Assembly: GCF_013002715.1 (NCBI RefSeq)
Contig: NZ_JABENB010000002.1
Coordinates: forward strand, 310,001-374,000
Source of the DNA: Flexivirga aerilata
GTDB taxonomy: Bacteria > Actinomycetota > Actinomycetes > Actinomycetales > Dermatophilaceae
Direction: 5' to 3'
DNA: 64,000 nt
The position numbers and the translations under genes are program-made. The notes beneath the pieces were generated by a model that worked only from the letters and a program-made list of their open reading frames with translations, ran no database searches and was not told where the DNA came from. Shown piece after piece: positions 1-9,796 of this stretch (the stretch's first letter is position 1; each line of letters begins with the position of its first letter).

Positions 1-1
1 C

Positions 2-1540
2 GCGCTCGTCGAAATCGGTTCGGAGCAGGTCGAATTGCCGCACACCATCGGTGGGAAGCGGGTCATGGGTGGTGGCCGTGCCATCGCGGTGCGCCAGCCG
101 CACGCGCACAAGAAGGTGCTCGGCACGATGAAGAACGCCACGGTCGGCGACGCCCAGGCCGCGGTGGACGCGGCGAAGGCGGCGGCGCCGGCGTGGCGTG
201 CGCTCTCCTTCGACGACCGGGCGGCGGTGCTGCTCAAGGCCGCTGACCTGCTCGCCGGCCCGTGGCGGGCCCGGATGAACGCCGCGACGATGCTCGGCCA
301 GAGCAAGACCGCGACCCAGGCCGAGATCGACAGCGCGTGCGAGCTGATCGACTTCTGGCGCTACAACGTGCATTTCGCGAAGGCGATCATGGCCGAGCAG
401 CCGATGGCCAACTCGCGCGGCGTCTGGAACCGCACCGACCACCGCCCGCTCGAGGGTTTCGTCTACGCGATCACGCCGTTCAACTTCACCGCGATCGCCG
501 GCAACCTGCCGACCGCGCCCGCGCTGATGGGCAACACCGTGGTGTGGAAGCCGTCGCCGACGCAGACCCGTGCGGCGCAGCTGACGATGGAGTTGCTCGA
601 GGCGGCCGGACTGCCCGACGGCGTCATCAACCTGGTGACCGGCGACGGCATCAACGTCTCCAAGGTCGCGCTCGCCGACCCCGATCTGGCCGGCATCCAC
701 TTCACCGGTTCGACCCCGACCTTCCAGAACCTCTGGCAGACGGTGGGTTCCAACCTGACCAAGTACCGCACCTACCCGCGGCTGGTCGGCGAGACCGGCG
801 GCAAGGACTTCATCCTGGCGCACCCGTCGGCCGACCCGGATGTGTTGCGCACGGCGATGATTCGCGGCGCCTTCGAGTTCCAGGGGCAGAAGTGCTCGGC
901 CGCCTCGCGCGCCTACGTCCCGGCGAGCGTGTGGCGCAAGATCAAGTCCGACCTGGTCGGCATCACCGACTCGATCGCGATGGGCGACGTCACCGACTTC
1001 TCCAACTTCATGGGCGCGGTCATCGACGCGCGGGCGTTCGCCAAGCACAAGGACGCGCTCGACATGGCGCACGCGCACAAGGACATCAAGGTCCTCGCCG
1101 GTGGCACCTATGACGACAGCGTCGGCTATTTCGTGCGGCCCACCGTGCTCGAGGTCGGCGACCCGGACAACGCGGTGTTCTCGACCGAGTACTTCGGGCC
1201 GATCCTCGCCGTGCACGTCTTCCCCGACCGGCAGTACGACAAGGTGCTGGACCAGATGGAGTCGGTGGCCCCCTACGGCCTGACCGGCTCGATCATCGCC
1301 CAGGACCGCGAGGCGATCGCCGACGCGCAGGAGCGGCTGCGTTTCGCCGCCGGCAACTTCTACATCAACGACAAGCCGACCGGTGCGGTCGTCGGCCAGC
1401 AGCCGTTCGGCGGCGGCCGCGCCTCGGGCACCAACGACAAGGCCGGCTCCGCGGCCAACCTGATGCGCTGGACCAGCCCGCGGTCGATCAAGGAGACGTT
1501 CGTGCCGCCGACCGACTACAGCTACCCGCACATGCAGTGA
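2..1540 (+). CDS. pruA: L-glutamate gamma-semialdehyde (P5C) dehydrogenase, 5' truncated by window edge
   Basis: Oxidises pyrroline-5-carboxylate/glutamate semialdehyde to glutamate with NAD, the second step of proline breakdown in the cytoplasm. The reading frame is open from base 2 with no start in view, so the first few dozen residues lie outside the window (the family is about 540 aa and 513 are visible). The aldehyde dehydrogenase core is clear: an ITPFNF segment, the GETGGKDF glutamate motif, and the catalytic cysteine in GQKCSAAS with its codon at 893-895. A strong terminator follows at once. The next plus-strand gene is the glutamate dehydrogenase that would consume its product. Family assignment is confident. 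Confidence 0.93.
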   Translation, partial: ALVEIGSEQVELPHTIGGKRVMGGGRAIAVRQPHAHKKVLGTMKNATVGDAQAAVDAAKAAAPAWRALSFDDRAAVLLKAADLLAGPWRARMNAATMLGQSKTATQAEIDSACELIDFWRYNVHFAKAIMAEQPMANSRGVWNRTDHRPLEGFVYAITPFNFTAIAGNLPTAPALMGNTVVWKPSPTQTRAAQLTMELLEAAGLPDGVINLVTGDGINVSKVALADPDLAGIHFTGSTPTFQNLWQTVGSNLTKYRTYPRLVGETGGKDFILAHPSADPDVLRTAMIRGAFEFQGQKCSAASRAYVPASVWRKIKSDLVGITDSIAMGDVTDFSNFMGAVIDARAFAKHKDALDMAHAHKDIKVLAGGTYDDSVGYFVRPTVLEVGDPDNAVFSTEYFGPILAVHVFPDRQYDKVLDQMESVAPYGLTGSIIAQDREAIADAQERLRFAAGNFYINDKPTGAVVGQQPFGGGRASGTNDKAGSAANLMRWTSPRSIKETFVPPTDYSYPHMQ

Positions 1541-1553
1541 CGCCCGTATGACG

Positions 1554-1585
1554 AAGGCCCCGCAGCGCGTGCGCTGCGGGGCCTT
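1554..1585 (+). terminator. Intrinsic terminator after pruA
   Basis: A 15-bp perfect stem (AAGGCCCCGCAGCGC and its complement) with a 2-nt turn begins 13 nt after the pruA stop. Because it starts with A-rich and ends with T-rich bases, it could also stop transcription arriving from the DUF2505 gene on the other strand, which ends at 1601. Confidence 0.85.
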
Positions 1586-1600
1586 TCGCGTGCCCGCCGG

Positions 1601-2089
1601 TCAGGCGAGGTACCTGGCCCCGGTCTCGGCCTCGATCCGCACGCCGTTCGAAATCGCCGGTGCCGCAGCGGATTCCACCCGTCCACCGACGAGCGGGATG
1701 CGCGCCTTGAGGTCACCGACCAGGTGCATGGTGGTGGTCGCGCCCTGCGGGGTCATGGTGAGCTTGCCGACGTAGTTGACCGGCAGGCCGCCGAGCGAGA
1801 CGTCGAGATCGGCGGTGCGCACGCCGTCGGCCTCGGGCTGCCCCCAGAGCTGAATCTCGATGATCTTCAACGATTTGCCGACGATCTTGGCGACGTTGTC
1901 GGGCAGGCCCGCGGTCGACATCTCGCGGCGGGTCTCGATGACCTCGACGGGCGGCTCGGTGCGGACGTCGACGGTGCTGGAGAGCGCACCGGTTGCCTCG
2001 CACTTGGCCTGCTGGAACTTCGGGTCGAGCAGCATCTCGAAGACGCGGTCGGCCGGGGCGTCGTAGCTCCAGGTCTCCTCGATCTTCAC
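1601..2089 (-). CDS. DUF2505 family protein (SRPBCC-like fold), 162 aa
   Basis: A small cytoplasmic protein that matches the actinobacterial DUF2505 pattern: it opens with KIEETWSYDAPADRVFEMLLDPKFQQ, as in START/SRPBCC lipid- or ligand-binding folds, and ends in GARYLA. The start is a GTG at 2089, chosen because AAGGAGGA lies 5-6 nt upstream and because a longer frame would run into the neighbouring gene. It sits 19 bp after the stop of the upstream minus-strand gene, so the two are probably one transcript ending at the bidirectional hairpin near 1570. Its ligand and biological role are unknown. Confidence 0.75.
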   Translation of the reverse strand: MKIEETWSYDAPADRVFEMLLDPKFQQAKCEATGALSSTVDVRTEPPVEVIETRREMSTAGLPDNVAKIVGKSLKIIEIQLWGQPEADGVRTADLDVSLGGLPVNYVGKLTMTPQGATTTMHLVGDLKARIPLVGGRVESAAAPAISNGVRIEAETGARYLA

Positions 2090-2108
2090 GGCGACTCCTC
2101 CTTGGTGG

Positions 2109-2678
2109 TCATATCCGCAGGGTAGCCGCGGCCGCGACTCGCGCCGCGTGCTCGGCGCGCACCACCCGGGCGAGGACCTGGTCGGCGCCGCCGGAGGTGC
2201 CACCGGCGAGTCGCCGCATCTCCACGCGCAAGGTCTCGGCGAGCGCACTCAGCGCGCCCGCGAGCTCGCCGAGCGCGCTCGCGATCTGCCGCCCGTGCTC
2301 ACCGGCCGGATCGTCGCCGTCGCGCGCGCCGGCGACCCGGCGGATCGTCGAGGCGATGCCGCGCAACTCGGTGGACGCGATCTCGATGCTGGCCGGATCA
2401 GCAGGGATCACACCGGATTTCACCTGCTCGGCGAGCCGGCGGCTGGCCCGGGTGGGGCTGTCGGACGCCGCGTCGCCGCCGAGGGCGAGGCTGCCGTCAT
2501 ACACCCGGCACGGGCGGATGTCGGCGAGCTCGTCGTGCCAGCGCAGCAGCTCCTCGGCGGCGCGCTCGACCGCCTCGGCGAGCGCGTCGGCGGTCTCGAA
2601 CTCGGCCGGATCGGCCTGCACACCGAGCAATCTGGGGACCAGCAGGGCAACACTGCGCGTGCTGTCGCTGGTCTGCAT
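2109..2678 (-). CDS. Hypothetical protein, 189 aa, alpha-helical
   Basis: I do not recognise this family. The protein is rich in Ala, Glu, Arg and Leu, has no membrane segment or signal peptide, and its second half (from about residue 110) reads as long amphipathic helices that could form a coiled coil. The start ATG at 2678 is preceded by a TATCCT box 7 nt away, suggesting a leaderless message. It is the first gene of a likely two-gene unit with the DUF2505 protein and is divergent from the NAD-glutamate dehydrogenase gene. An open frame extends much further upstream, but it runs antisense to the dehydrogenase gene and is not credible coding. Confidence 0.6.
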   Translation of the reverse strand: MQTSDSTRSVALLVPRLLGVQADPAEFETADALAEAVERAAEELLRWHDELADIRPCRVYDGSLALGGDAASDSPTRASRRLAEQVKSGVIPADPASIEIASTELRGIASTIRRVAGARDGDDPAGEHGRQIASALGELAGALSALAETLRVEMRRLAGGTSGGADQVLARVVRAEHAARVAAAATLRI

Positions 2679-2685
2679 TCGAGGC

Positions 2686-2691
2686 AGGATA
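2686..2691 (-). promoter_or_regulatory. -10 element of leaderless gene 2109-2678
   Basis: TATCCT on the minus strand ends 7 nt before the ATG, so the transcript would start at or next to the initiation codon. No convincing -35 is visible. Confidence 0.45.
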
Positions 2692-2837
2692 GTGGGCGAA
2701 GCAATGCGGACGCATCGCGGCGCCCACAGGCCCGCCGGACCTGCCGCCCGGTCACGCGGCGCCGGGGCTAGTCTTGGCCGCAGGGGCCACAACGACGTCG
2801 CCCCTGATCGAGTCACGACGAGGGCCGAAGACGATCT

Positions 2838-5800
2838 ATGTCCGTGGACACACCTTCCCGCACTTCCATCCTGCGCGACTGCGCACGCGACGACCACGGG
2901 GAGCCGCCGGCACCCTGGTTGCTCGAGCGCTACTACCGGCACGTTGCCGATGAGGACATCGCCGCCTTCGGGCCGCAGCGCCTCGCCGGAGTGCTCCGCT
3001 CGCACACGGAGCTGGCCCGGCACCGCGCTCCCGGCACCGCCGACGTGCAACTGATCCACCCCAGTGCCGACGCCGACGGCTGGTCCTGCCCCTACACGGT
3101 GCTGCAGATCGTCACCGACGACATGCCCTTCCTGGTCGACTCGGTGGTCGCGGCGCTCGCGCACCGCGACCGCGACGTGCACGCGCTGATCCACCCGCAG
3201 ATGTTCGTGCAGCGGGATGCGGCCGGCAATCTCGTGCAGATCTACGACACCGACGAGCTGCCGCCGTCGACCGGGAACGGCCTCGCACCGATCGCCGAGT
3301 CGTGGATGCACTTCGAGATAGACCTCGCCGCCGACGACGCCGACGACACCGAGCTGCTGGACGCCGTACGCCGGGTGCTGGCTGACGTGCGCGTCGCGGT
3401 CGATGACTGGCACCGCATGCAGGGCGAGTGCGAACAGGTCATCGCCGACCTCGACGCGCACCGCCCCTCGTCGGTGCCCGGATGGGCGGTCGACAACACC
3501 CAGGGCTTCCTGCGCTGGCTGGCCGACAACCACTTCACCTTCCTCGGCTACCGCGAGTACGAGCTCGACACGGTCGACGGCGAGGACGTGCTGCGCATCA
3601 AGCCCGGTTCGGGCCTCGGCATCCTGCGCTACGACAAGCCCGCGTCGCAGTCGTTCAGCAGGCTGACCCCCAACGGCCGCGCGACGGCCCGCGAGCCGCA
3701 GCTGCTCACGATCACCAAGGCCAACTCCCGGTCGACCGTGCACCGGCCGACCTACCTTGACTACATCGGCGTCCGCACCTTCGACGACCAGGGCAACGTC
3801 ACGGGGGAGAAGCGCTTCCTCGGGCTGTTCACCTCCAGCGCCTACACCGAGTCGGTGCGCCGGGTGCCGGTCGTGCGCGAACGGGTCGCCAAGGTGATCG
3901 CCCGCACCGGCTTCTCACCCGACAGCCACTCCGGCAAGGACCTGCTCCAGGTGCTGGAGAACTACCCGCGCGACGAGCTCTTCCAGACCTCCAGCGAACA
4001 GCTCTACCGCATCTCCACCCAGGTGCTGCGGCTGCAGGAGCGCCGCCAGGCGCAGCTGTTCCGCCGCGTCGACGAGTTCGGCCGCTTCGTCTCGGTGCTG
4101 GTCTACCTGCCCCGCGACCGCTACAACACCAGCGTCCGCCTGCGCATCGAGCAACTGCTGCGTGAGGCATATGACGCCGACAGCGTCGACTACACCACCC
4201 GCATCGCCGACTCCGCGCTCGCGCTGATCCACTTCGTGGTCCGGCTGCGCCCCGGTGCCGACGTGCCGGAGGTCGACGACGACGAGTTGCACGCCAAGCT
4301 GCTGGAGAACAGCCGCACCTGGGGTGAGCGGCTCGGTGCCGTCGCGGCCGAGGAGGACGGCGAGGACGCGTCGGCGCGGGTGATGAGCCTCTACGCCCGC
4401 GCCTTCCCGGAGGCCTACAAGGAGGACTTCAGCCCGCGCCAGGGTGTGGCCGACCTGCGCCGCATCGAAGCCCTGGAGTCCGACGAGCACACCCTCTTCA
4501 CGCTCTATCGCGACCCCAAGAGCGCCGACCCGCGCGAGCGCCGGTTCAAGCTGTTCCGCCGCGACCGGGTCATCCTGACCGACGTGCTGCCGGTCTTCAC
4601 CGACCTCGGCGTGCAGGTCACCGACGAGCGCCCCTACTCGATGCAGCGCGCCGACGGCGTCGTGGTGCACGTCTACGACTTCGGCCTGCGCGCCGACGAC
4701 GCCGCGCTCTGGGGCACCGACGACGCGTCGCTGGCCCGGGTGCGCGACCGCGTCCAGGAGGCGTTCCGCGCGGTGTGGGAGGGCGACGCCGAGAGCGACG
4801 GCCTCGGGGCGCTGGTGTTGCGCGCGGGGCTCACCTCCCGCCAGGTCGCGGTGCTGCGCGCGATCAGCAAGTACCTGCGGCAGATCGGGTTCACCTTCAG
4901 CCAGAACTACATCGAGCAGGCGCTGCGGGGCAACGTCGATCTCGCGAGGTCCCTCGTCGATCTCTTCGAGGCCCGCTTCGACCCGGCGCGCGCCGGTGCC
5001 GGTGCCCGCCAGGACACCGACCGCGAGGCGGCGCAGGCCGCGATCGTGCAGCGCATGGAGACCGCGCTCGACGACGTGAGCAGCCTCGACCACGACCGCA
5101 TCATCCGCACGATGATGGGTGTCATCCGGGCGACGTTGCGCACCAACGTCTTCCAGCGGGACGAGCAGGGCAACCCCAGCCCGGTGATGAGCTTCAAGCT
5201 CGACTGCAAGCGGGTGCCGGGGCTGCCCGAGCCGAAGCCGATGTTCGAGATCTGGGTCTACGGCCCGCGCGTCGAGGGCGTGCACCTGCGCTTCGGCAAG
5301 GTCGCCCGCGGCGGCCTGCGCTGGAGCGACCGGCCCGAGGACTTCCGCACCGAGATCCTCGGTCTGGTCAAGGCGCAGATGGTCAAGAACGCCGTCATCG
5401 TGCCGACCGGTTCCAAGGGTGGTTTCGTCGCCAAGAAGCTGCCGGACCCGGCCGACCGCGAGGCGTGGCTCGCCGAGGGCGTTGCGTCATACAAGCTGTT
5501 CATCTCGGGACTGCTCGACGTGACCGACAACCTGGTGTCCGGTGAGGTGGTGCCCCCGAAGGACGTCGTGCGGCACGACGAGGACGACACCTACCTGGTG
5601 GTCGCCGCCGACAAGGGCACCGCGACGTTCAGTGACATCGCCAACGGTGTCGCGCAGAGCTACGGCTTCTGGCTGGACGACGCGTTCGCCTCGGGCGGTT
5701 CGGCCGGGTACGACCACAAGGCGATGGGCATCACCGCCCGCGGCGCGTGGGAGTCGGTCAAGCGCCACTTCCGCGAGATGGGCGTCGACACCCAGTCCGA

Positions 5801-7721
5801 GGAGTTCACCGTCGTCGGCGTCGGTGACATGAGCGGTGACGTCTTCGGCAACGGCATGCTGCTGTCCGAGCACATCCGGCTGGTCGCCGCGTTCGACCAC
5901 CGGCACATCTTCCTCGACCCCGACCCGGTGGCCGCCAGTTCGTATGCCGAGCGCCGCCGGCTGTTCGACCTGCCGCGGTCGTCGTGGGCCGACTACGACA
6001 CGTCGCTGATCTCGCAGGGCGGCGGGGTCTACCCGCGCACGGCGAAGTCGATCCCGATCACGCCGCAGGTGCGGGAGGCGCTCGATCTGCCCGCCGGGAC
6101 CACCGCGATGACGCCGACCGAGCTGATCCACGCGATCCTGCTCGCGCCGGTCGACCTGTTCTGGAACGGCGGCATCGGCACCTACGTGAAGTCGGCCGTC
6201 GAGGCCAACTCCGACATCGGCGACCGTGCCAACGACCAGATCCGGGTCGACGGAAAACAGTTGCGGGTCAAGGTGATCGGGGAGGGCGGCAACCTCGGCG
6301 CCAGCCAGCTCGGCCGCATCGAGGCCGCGCAGCACGGCGTGCGGGTCAACACCGACGCGATCGACAACTCCGCCGGCGTCGACACCTCCGACCACGAGGT
6401 CAACATCAAGATCCTGGCCACCGACCTCATGCGTCGTGGCCGCTTCGACCTCGACGAGCGCAACACGCTGCTGCACTCGATGACCGACGAGATCGCGCTG
6501 CAGGTGCTGCGGGACAACTACGAGCAGAACACCCTGCTCGGCAACGCGCGGGCGCAGACCCACGCGATGCTGCCGGTCCACCAGCGGCTCATCCGCTGGC
6601 TGGAGGAGCGCGGCGAGCTGGACCGCGAGCTGGAGTTCCTGCCCAGCGACAGCGAGATCGACGCGCGGGCCGCGGCCGGCACGGGCCTGACCTCGCCGGA
6701 GTTCTCGGTGCTGGTCGCCTACGCCAAGCTGGCTCTCAAGGCCGACCTCAGCCACTCCGGGCTGACCGACGACCCCTGGTTCGGCGGGACGCTCACGTCA
6801 TACTTCCCGGCGCCGATCCGGCAGCAGTATGCCGACGAGCTCACCGCGCACCCGCTGCGCAAGGAGATCGTGGTCAACTCGGTGGTCAACTCGATGATCA
6901 ACCGCGGCGGCATCACCTTCGGCTACCGGCTCGCCGAGGAGACCGGCGCGTCCCCGGAGCAGGCGGCGCGGGCCTATGTCGTGGCCCGCGAGGCGTTCGA
7001 CATGGCCGGGTTCGTGTCCGGCGTCGAGGCGCTGGACAACAAGGTGCCGACCGACGCCCAGACGCCGCTCTACCTGGAGTTCCGGCGGCTGATCGACCGG
7101 GCCACCCGGTGGCTGGTGCACAGCCGGCCGGCGCACCTCGACGTCGGCGCCGAGATCGAGCGGTTCAAGCCGGTGATCGCGCAGCTCGCGCCGAAGCTGC
7201 CCGACCTGTTGCAGGGCGGGGAGCGCGAACGCTGGGAGCGGAGCCGGGACGAGCTGGTCGAAAGCGGCGTGCCGGAGGAGCTGGCCGGGCGTGCGGCGGC
7301 GCTGCTCGACGCCTACTCGCTGCTCGACATCACCGAGCAGGCCATCCGCACCGGCACACCGGTGGCGGACGTGGCCGAGGTCTACTTCAAGCTGTCCGAG
7401 CGGCTGGGCATCGACCGCATTCTGCACGCGGTCTCCCAACTGCCGCGCGACGACCGCTGGGACTCCCTGGCGCGTGGCGCGGTCCGTGACGACCTCTATG
7501 CCGTGCTCGACTCGTTCACCGCGGCGGTGATCGCCGACACCCCGGCCGACGCGACCGCCGACGAGCGGCTCGACACCTGGGCGGAGGCCAACGCCGACTC
7601 GATCAACCGTGCGCAGCAGGCGCTGGTCGGGGTCGCCGACCTCGACGAGCCGGGGCTCGCCCCGCTGTCGGTGGCGCTGCGCACGCTGCGCTCGGTGGTG
7701 CGGTCCGGCTCGGCCCGGTAG
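2838..7721 (+). CDS. gdh: NAD-specific glutamate dehydrogenase, large (180 kDa) class
   Basis: Converts glutamate to 2-oxoglutarate and ammonium with NAD. At 1,627 aa it matches the L-GDH class known from Streptomyces and mycobacteria (about 1,620 aa). The N-terminal half is the long regulatory region of this class. The catalytic core lies near residues 790-1230, with KVARGGLRWSDR, the active lysine in PTGSKGGFVAKK, and the dinucleotide-binding stretch GVGDMSGDVFGNG. The start at 2838 has only a weak ribosome site. A GGGGC/GCCCC hairpin lies in the upstream leader. Together with pruA it forms a proline-to-2-oxoglutarate route. The mycobacterial enzyme is controlled by the FHA protein GarA; that gene is not in this window. 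Confidence 0.95.
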   Translation: MSVDTPSRTSILRDCARDDHGEPPAPWLLERYYRHVADEDIAAFGPQRLAGVLRSHTELARHRAPGTADVQLIHPSADADGWSCPYTVLQIVTDDMPFLVDSVVAALAHRDRDVHALIHPQMFVQRDAAGNLVQIYDTDELPPSTGNGLAPIAESWMHFEIDLAADDADDTELLDAVRRVLADVRVAVDDWHRMQGECEQVIADLDAHRPSSVPGWAVDNTQGFLRWLADNHFTFLGYREYELDTVDGEDVLRIKPGSGLGILRYDKPASQSFSRLTPNGRATAREPQLLTITKANSRSTVHRPTYLDYIGVRTFDDQGNVTGEKRFLGLFTSSAYTESVRRVPVVRERVAKVIARTGFSPDSHSGKDLLQVLENYPRDELFQTSSEQLYRISTQVLRLQERRQAQLFRRVDEFGRFVSVLVYLPRDRYNTSVRLRIEQLLREAYDADSVDYTTRIADSALALIHFVVRLRPGADVPEVDDDELHAKLLENSRTWGERLGAVAAEEDGEDASARVMSLYARAFPEAYKEDFSPRQGVADLRRIEALESDEHTLFTLYRDPKSADPRERRFKLFRRDRVILTDVLPVFTDLGVQVTDERPYSMQRADGVVVHVYDFGLRADDAALWGTDDASLARVRDRVQEAFRAVWEGDAESDGLGALVLRAGLTSRQVAVLRAISKYLRQIGFTFSQNYIEQALRGNVDLARSLVDLFEARFDPARAGAGARQDTDREAAQAAIVQRMETALDDVSSLDHDRIIRTMMGVIRATLRTNVFQRDEQGNPSPVMSFKLDCKRVPGLPEPKPMFEIWVYGPRVEGVHLRFGKVARGGLRWSDRPEDFRTEILGLVKAQMVKNAVIVPTGSKGGFVAKKLPDPADREAWLAEGVASYKLFISGLLDVTDNLVSGEVVPPKDVVRHDEDDTYLVVAADKGTATFSDIANGVAQSYGFWLDDAFASGGSAGYDHKAMGITARGAWESVKRHFREMGVDTQSEEFTVVGVGDMSGDVFGNGMLLSEHIRLVAAFDHRHIFLDPDPVAASSYAERRRLFDLPRSSWADYDTSLISQGGGVYPRTAKSIPITPQVREALDLPAGTTAMTPTELIHAILLAPVDLFWNGGIGTYVKSAVEANSDIGDRANDQIRVDGKQLRVKVIGEGGNLGASQLGRIEAAQHGVRVNTDAIDNSAGVDTSDHEVNIKILATDLMRRGRFDLDERNTLLHSMTDEIALQVLRDNYEQNTLLGNARAQTHAMLPVHQRLIRWLEERGELDRELEFLPSDSEIDARAAAGTGLTSPEFSVLVAYAKLALKADLSHSGLTDDPWFGGTLTSYFPAPIRQQYADELTAHPLRKEIVVNSVVNSMINRGGITFGYRLAEETGASPEQAARAYVVAREAFDMAGFVSGVEALDNKVPTDAQTPLYLEFRRLIDRATRWLVHSRPAHLDVGAEIERFKPVIAQLAPKLPDLLQGGERERWERSRDELVESGVPEELAGRAAALLDAYSLLDITEQAIRTGTPVADVAEVYFKLSERLGIDRILHAVSQLPRDDRWDSLARGAVRDDLYAVLDSFTAAVIADTPADATADERLDTWAEANADSINRAQQALVGVADLDEPGLAPLSVALRTLRSVVRSGSAR

Positions 7722-7744
7722 CAGGCGGCCCGGCGGCCGCCGGG

Positions 7745-7750
7745 TAGGTT
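7745..7750 (+). promoter_or_regulatory. -10 element of the leaderless histidine kinase gene
   Basis: TAGGTT ends 6 nt before the ATG at 7757, placing the transcript start at the initiation codon. It supports this start rather than the ATG nine bases downstream. Confidence 0.45.
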
Positions 7751-7756
7751 CGCGGC

Positions 7757-9244
7757 ATGCCGTCGATGAACGACGTGCTCACCGAGCACACCGACCTGCC
7801 GCAGTCGGCGCGTGAGTGGCTGCACCTGCTGGTCGGCGACTGGCAGTTGCTGTCCGACCTGTCGTTCGCCGATCTGGTGCTGTGGGTGCCGACGCGGGGC
7901 GGCAACTGGGTCGCGGCCGCGCACGTGCGGCCGACCACGGGCGTTGGGGTGTTCGTGGAGGACCTGGTCGGCGCCGCCATTGACCACACCCGGGTGCGCC
8001 CGGTCGCCGAGGCGTATGACGGCAGGCGCATCGTCCGGTCGCAGTCGACGATGTGGCGCGACGACCTGCCGGTGCGCGAGGAGTCGATCCCGGTGCTGCA
8101 GCGGGGCGTGCCGGTCGCGGTGCTGACCCGCCATACCAATCTGGCGTCGATGCGCACACCCAGCCGGTTGGAGGTCACCTATCTGGCGACCGCGGACGCC
8201 CTCGCCCGGATGATCGCCACCGGCGCGTTCCCCGACCCGGCGTCGGCCCCGGCCGGTCGCCGCGGCGCGCCGCGCGTCGGTGACGGCGTGCTGCGGCTGG
8301 ACGCCGAGGGCAACGTCACCTACGCCAGCCCCAACGCGGTGTCGGCGATCCACCGGCTCGGCTACGAGGGGGAGCTGATCGGGGTGCGGCTCGCGTCGGT
8401 GCTCGGTGACGTGCTGCCCGAACGCGGCCCGGTCGACGAGGAGCTCATGATGGTGCTGACCGGCCGGGTGCCGTGGCGCACCGAGATGGAGTCACGGAGT
8501 GCGTCGGTCAGTGCCCGGTCGATTCCGCTGTCGGAGAACGGCCGCCGGATCGGCGCCGTGCTGCTGGTGCGCGACGTCAGCGAGTTGCGCCGCCGGGAGC
8601 GCGAGCTGCTGAGCAAGGACGCCACGATCCGGGAGATCCACCACCGGGTGAAGAACAATCTGCAGACGGTCGCCGCGGTGCTGCGCCTGCAGGCGCGGCG
8701 GCTCGACGACCCGGGCGCGCGGGCGGCACTCGACGGCGCGGTGCGGCGGGTCGCGACGATCGCGACCGTGCACGAGACGCTCAGCGGAGAGCTGGACGAC
8801 ACGACGCCGTTCGACGAGATCGCGGCGGGCGCGCTGCGGTCGGCGGTGGAGATCAGCAACCGTTCGCAGGAGCGGGTGCAGGCCGAGCTGACCGGCGAGT
8901 TCGGGATGCTGCACTCCGACGACGCCACCGCGGTCGCGATGATCGTCGCCGAGCTGGTGCAGAACGCCATCGAGCACGGCTTCGCCACCCACGGTGGGCG
9001 GGTGGTGCTGGATGCCGCCCGCAGCGTGGACGAGACCGGTCAGGAACTGCTGACGGTGACCGTCACCGACGACGGCTCGGGACTGCCGGAGGACTTCAGC
9101 CCGGCGACCTCCGGGCTCGGCATCCAGATCGTGCGGTCCTTCGTGCAGGACCTGCGGGGGGAGATCACCTGGCACGCAGAGCAGCCGCGCGGAACGCGGG
9201 TGCGTTTCGTCGCGCGGCTGCGGGGGGATATGGGTAGTGGGTGA
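7757..9244 (+). CDS. pdtaS: PdtaS-like sensor histidine kinase (HisKA_2/HWE type)
   Basis: A soluble, 495-aa kinase with no membrane segment. Residues 1-150 form the GAF-like sensor beginning EHTDLPQSAREWLH, which aligns by eye with the start of mycobacterial PdtaS; a PAS domain covers about 180-280; the phospho-acceptor motif IREIHHRVKNNLQ puts the histidine at 295/296; the ATPase domain has NAIEHGF, DDGSGLP and GLGIQIV. In mycobacteria PdtaS phosphorylates the RNA-binding antiterminator PdtaR, and pdtaS and whiB1 are neighbours, as here. The gene is convergent with whiB1. Its partner regulator is not in this window. Confidence 0.9.
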   Translation: MPSMNDVLTEHTDLPQSAREWLHLLVGDWQLLSDLSFADLVLWVPTRGGNWVAAAHVRPTTGVGVFVEDLVGAAIDHTRVRPVAEAYDGRRIVRSQSTMWRDDLPVREESIPVLQRGVPVAVLTRHTNLASMRTPSRLEVTYLATADALARMIATGAFPDPASAPAGRRGAPRVGDGVLRLDAEGNVTYASPNAVSAIHRLGYEGELIGVRLASVLGDVLPERGPVDEELMMVLTGRVPWRTEMESRSASVSARSIPLSENGRRIGAVLLVRDVSELRRRERELLSKDATIREIHHRVKNNLQTVAAVLRLQARRLDDPGARAALDGAVRRVATIATVHETLSGELDDTTPFDEIAAGALRSAVEISNRSQERVQAELTGEFGMLHSDDATAVAMIVAELVQNAIEHGFATHGGRVVLDAARSVDETGQELLTVTVTDDGSGLPEDFSPATSGLGIQIVRSFVQDLRGEITWHAEQPRGTRVRFVARLRGDMGSG

Positions 9245-9268
9245 ACGCTTCGCAGGTGCTGTCCAGTG

Positions 9269-9517
9269 TTATCCGGCGCGGCGAGCCCGGGCGTTGCGGC
9301 GCTTGAGAGCGCGCCGCTCGTCCTCGGACAGACCGCCCCAGACTCCGGCGTCCTGGCCGGACTCCAGTGCCCACTTGAGGCAGGTGTCGATGACCTCGCA
9401 ACGCCGGCAGACCTGCTTGGCGTCCTCGATCTGCTGCAGGGCGGGCCCGGTGTTGCCGATCGGGAAGAACAGCTCCGGGTCCTCGTCCAAGCACGCAGCG
9501 CGGTCGCGCCAATCCAT
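9269..9517 (-). CDS. whiB1: WhiB-family iron-sulfur transcription factor, WhiB1-like
   Basis: An 82-aa protein with the four cluster-binding cysteines C9, C37, C40 and C46 and the turn GVWGG at 58-62, followed by a basic tail (RRALKRRNARARR) that contacts DNA. This short form matches WhiB1, an essential nitric-oxide-sensitive 4Fe-4S regulator in mycobacteria that acts with the housekeeping sigma factor. The ATG at 9517 is preceded by AAGGAG. Convergent with the PdtaS-like kinase, the same neighbourhood as in Mycobacterium tuberculosis. The long upstream region suggests controlled transcription. Confidence 0.92.
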   Translation of the reverse strand: MDWRDRAACLDEDPELFFPIGNTGPALQQIEDAKQVCRRCEVIDTCLKWALESGQDAGVWGGLSEDERRALKRRNARARRAG

Positions 9518-9603
9518 GTGGTTCTGCTCCTTGCATCAGCCGCATGCGCACGAAGGCACGGAGCGGCATCGGTCCGTATGGGGATGGTGTGGTGGCCTTG
9601 ACG

Positions 9604-9618
9604 GCAAGTGCCACTTGC
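9604..9618. promoter_or_regulatory. Palindrome in the whiB1 upstream region
   Basis: GCAAGTG, one central C, CACTTGC: perfect 7-bp arms about 90 bp upstream of whiB1. It is a candidate operator; the protein that would bind is unknown. Confidence 0.4.
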
Positions 9619-9796
9619 GTCAAATCAACGCGGGCACGTCACACGCTGTTCCCAACTCTCACAGATTCGAACAACACTCCACAAGTGCTTTGGGTCAGAA
9701 ATTCGCCCTCGAAGGTGAGGTATCGATCACATCGGGTTCACCCAGAGTTGACCGGGGCGACACGCGCCGGGTGATTCCGGCTCACCTGCCTTGGTA

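Noticed and set aside
3915..5285. 456-codon open frame on the minus strand inside the glutamate dehydrogenase gene
   Set aside because: It is the complement frame of a high-GC gene; its product is a run of Arg, Gly, Val, His and Asp with no domain, and no ribosome site precedes it.
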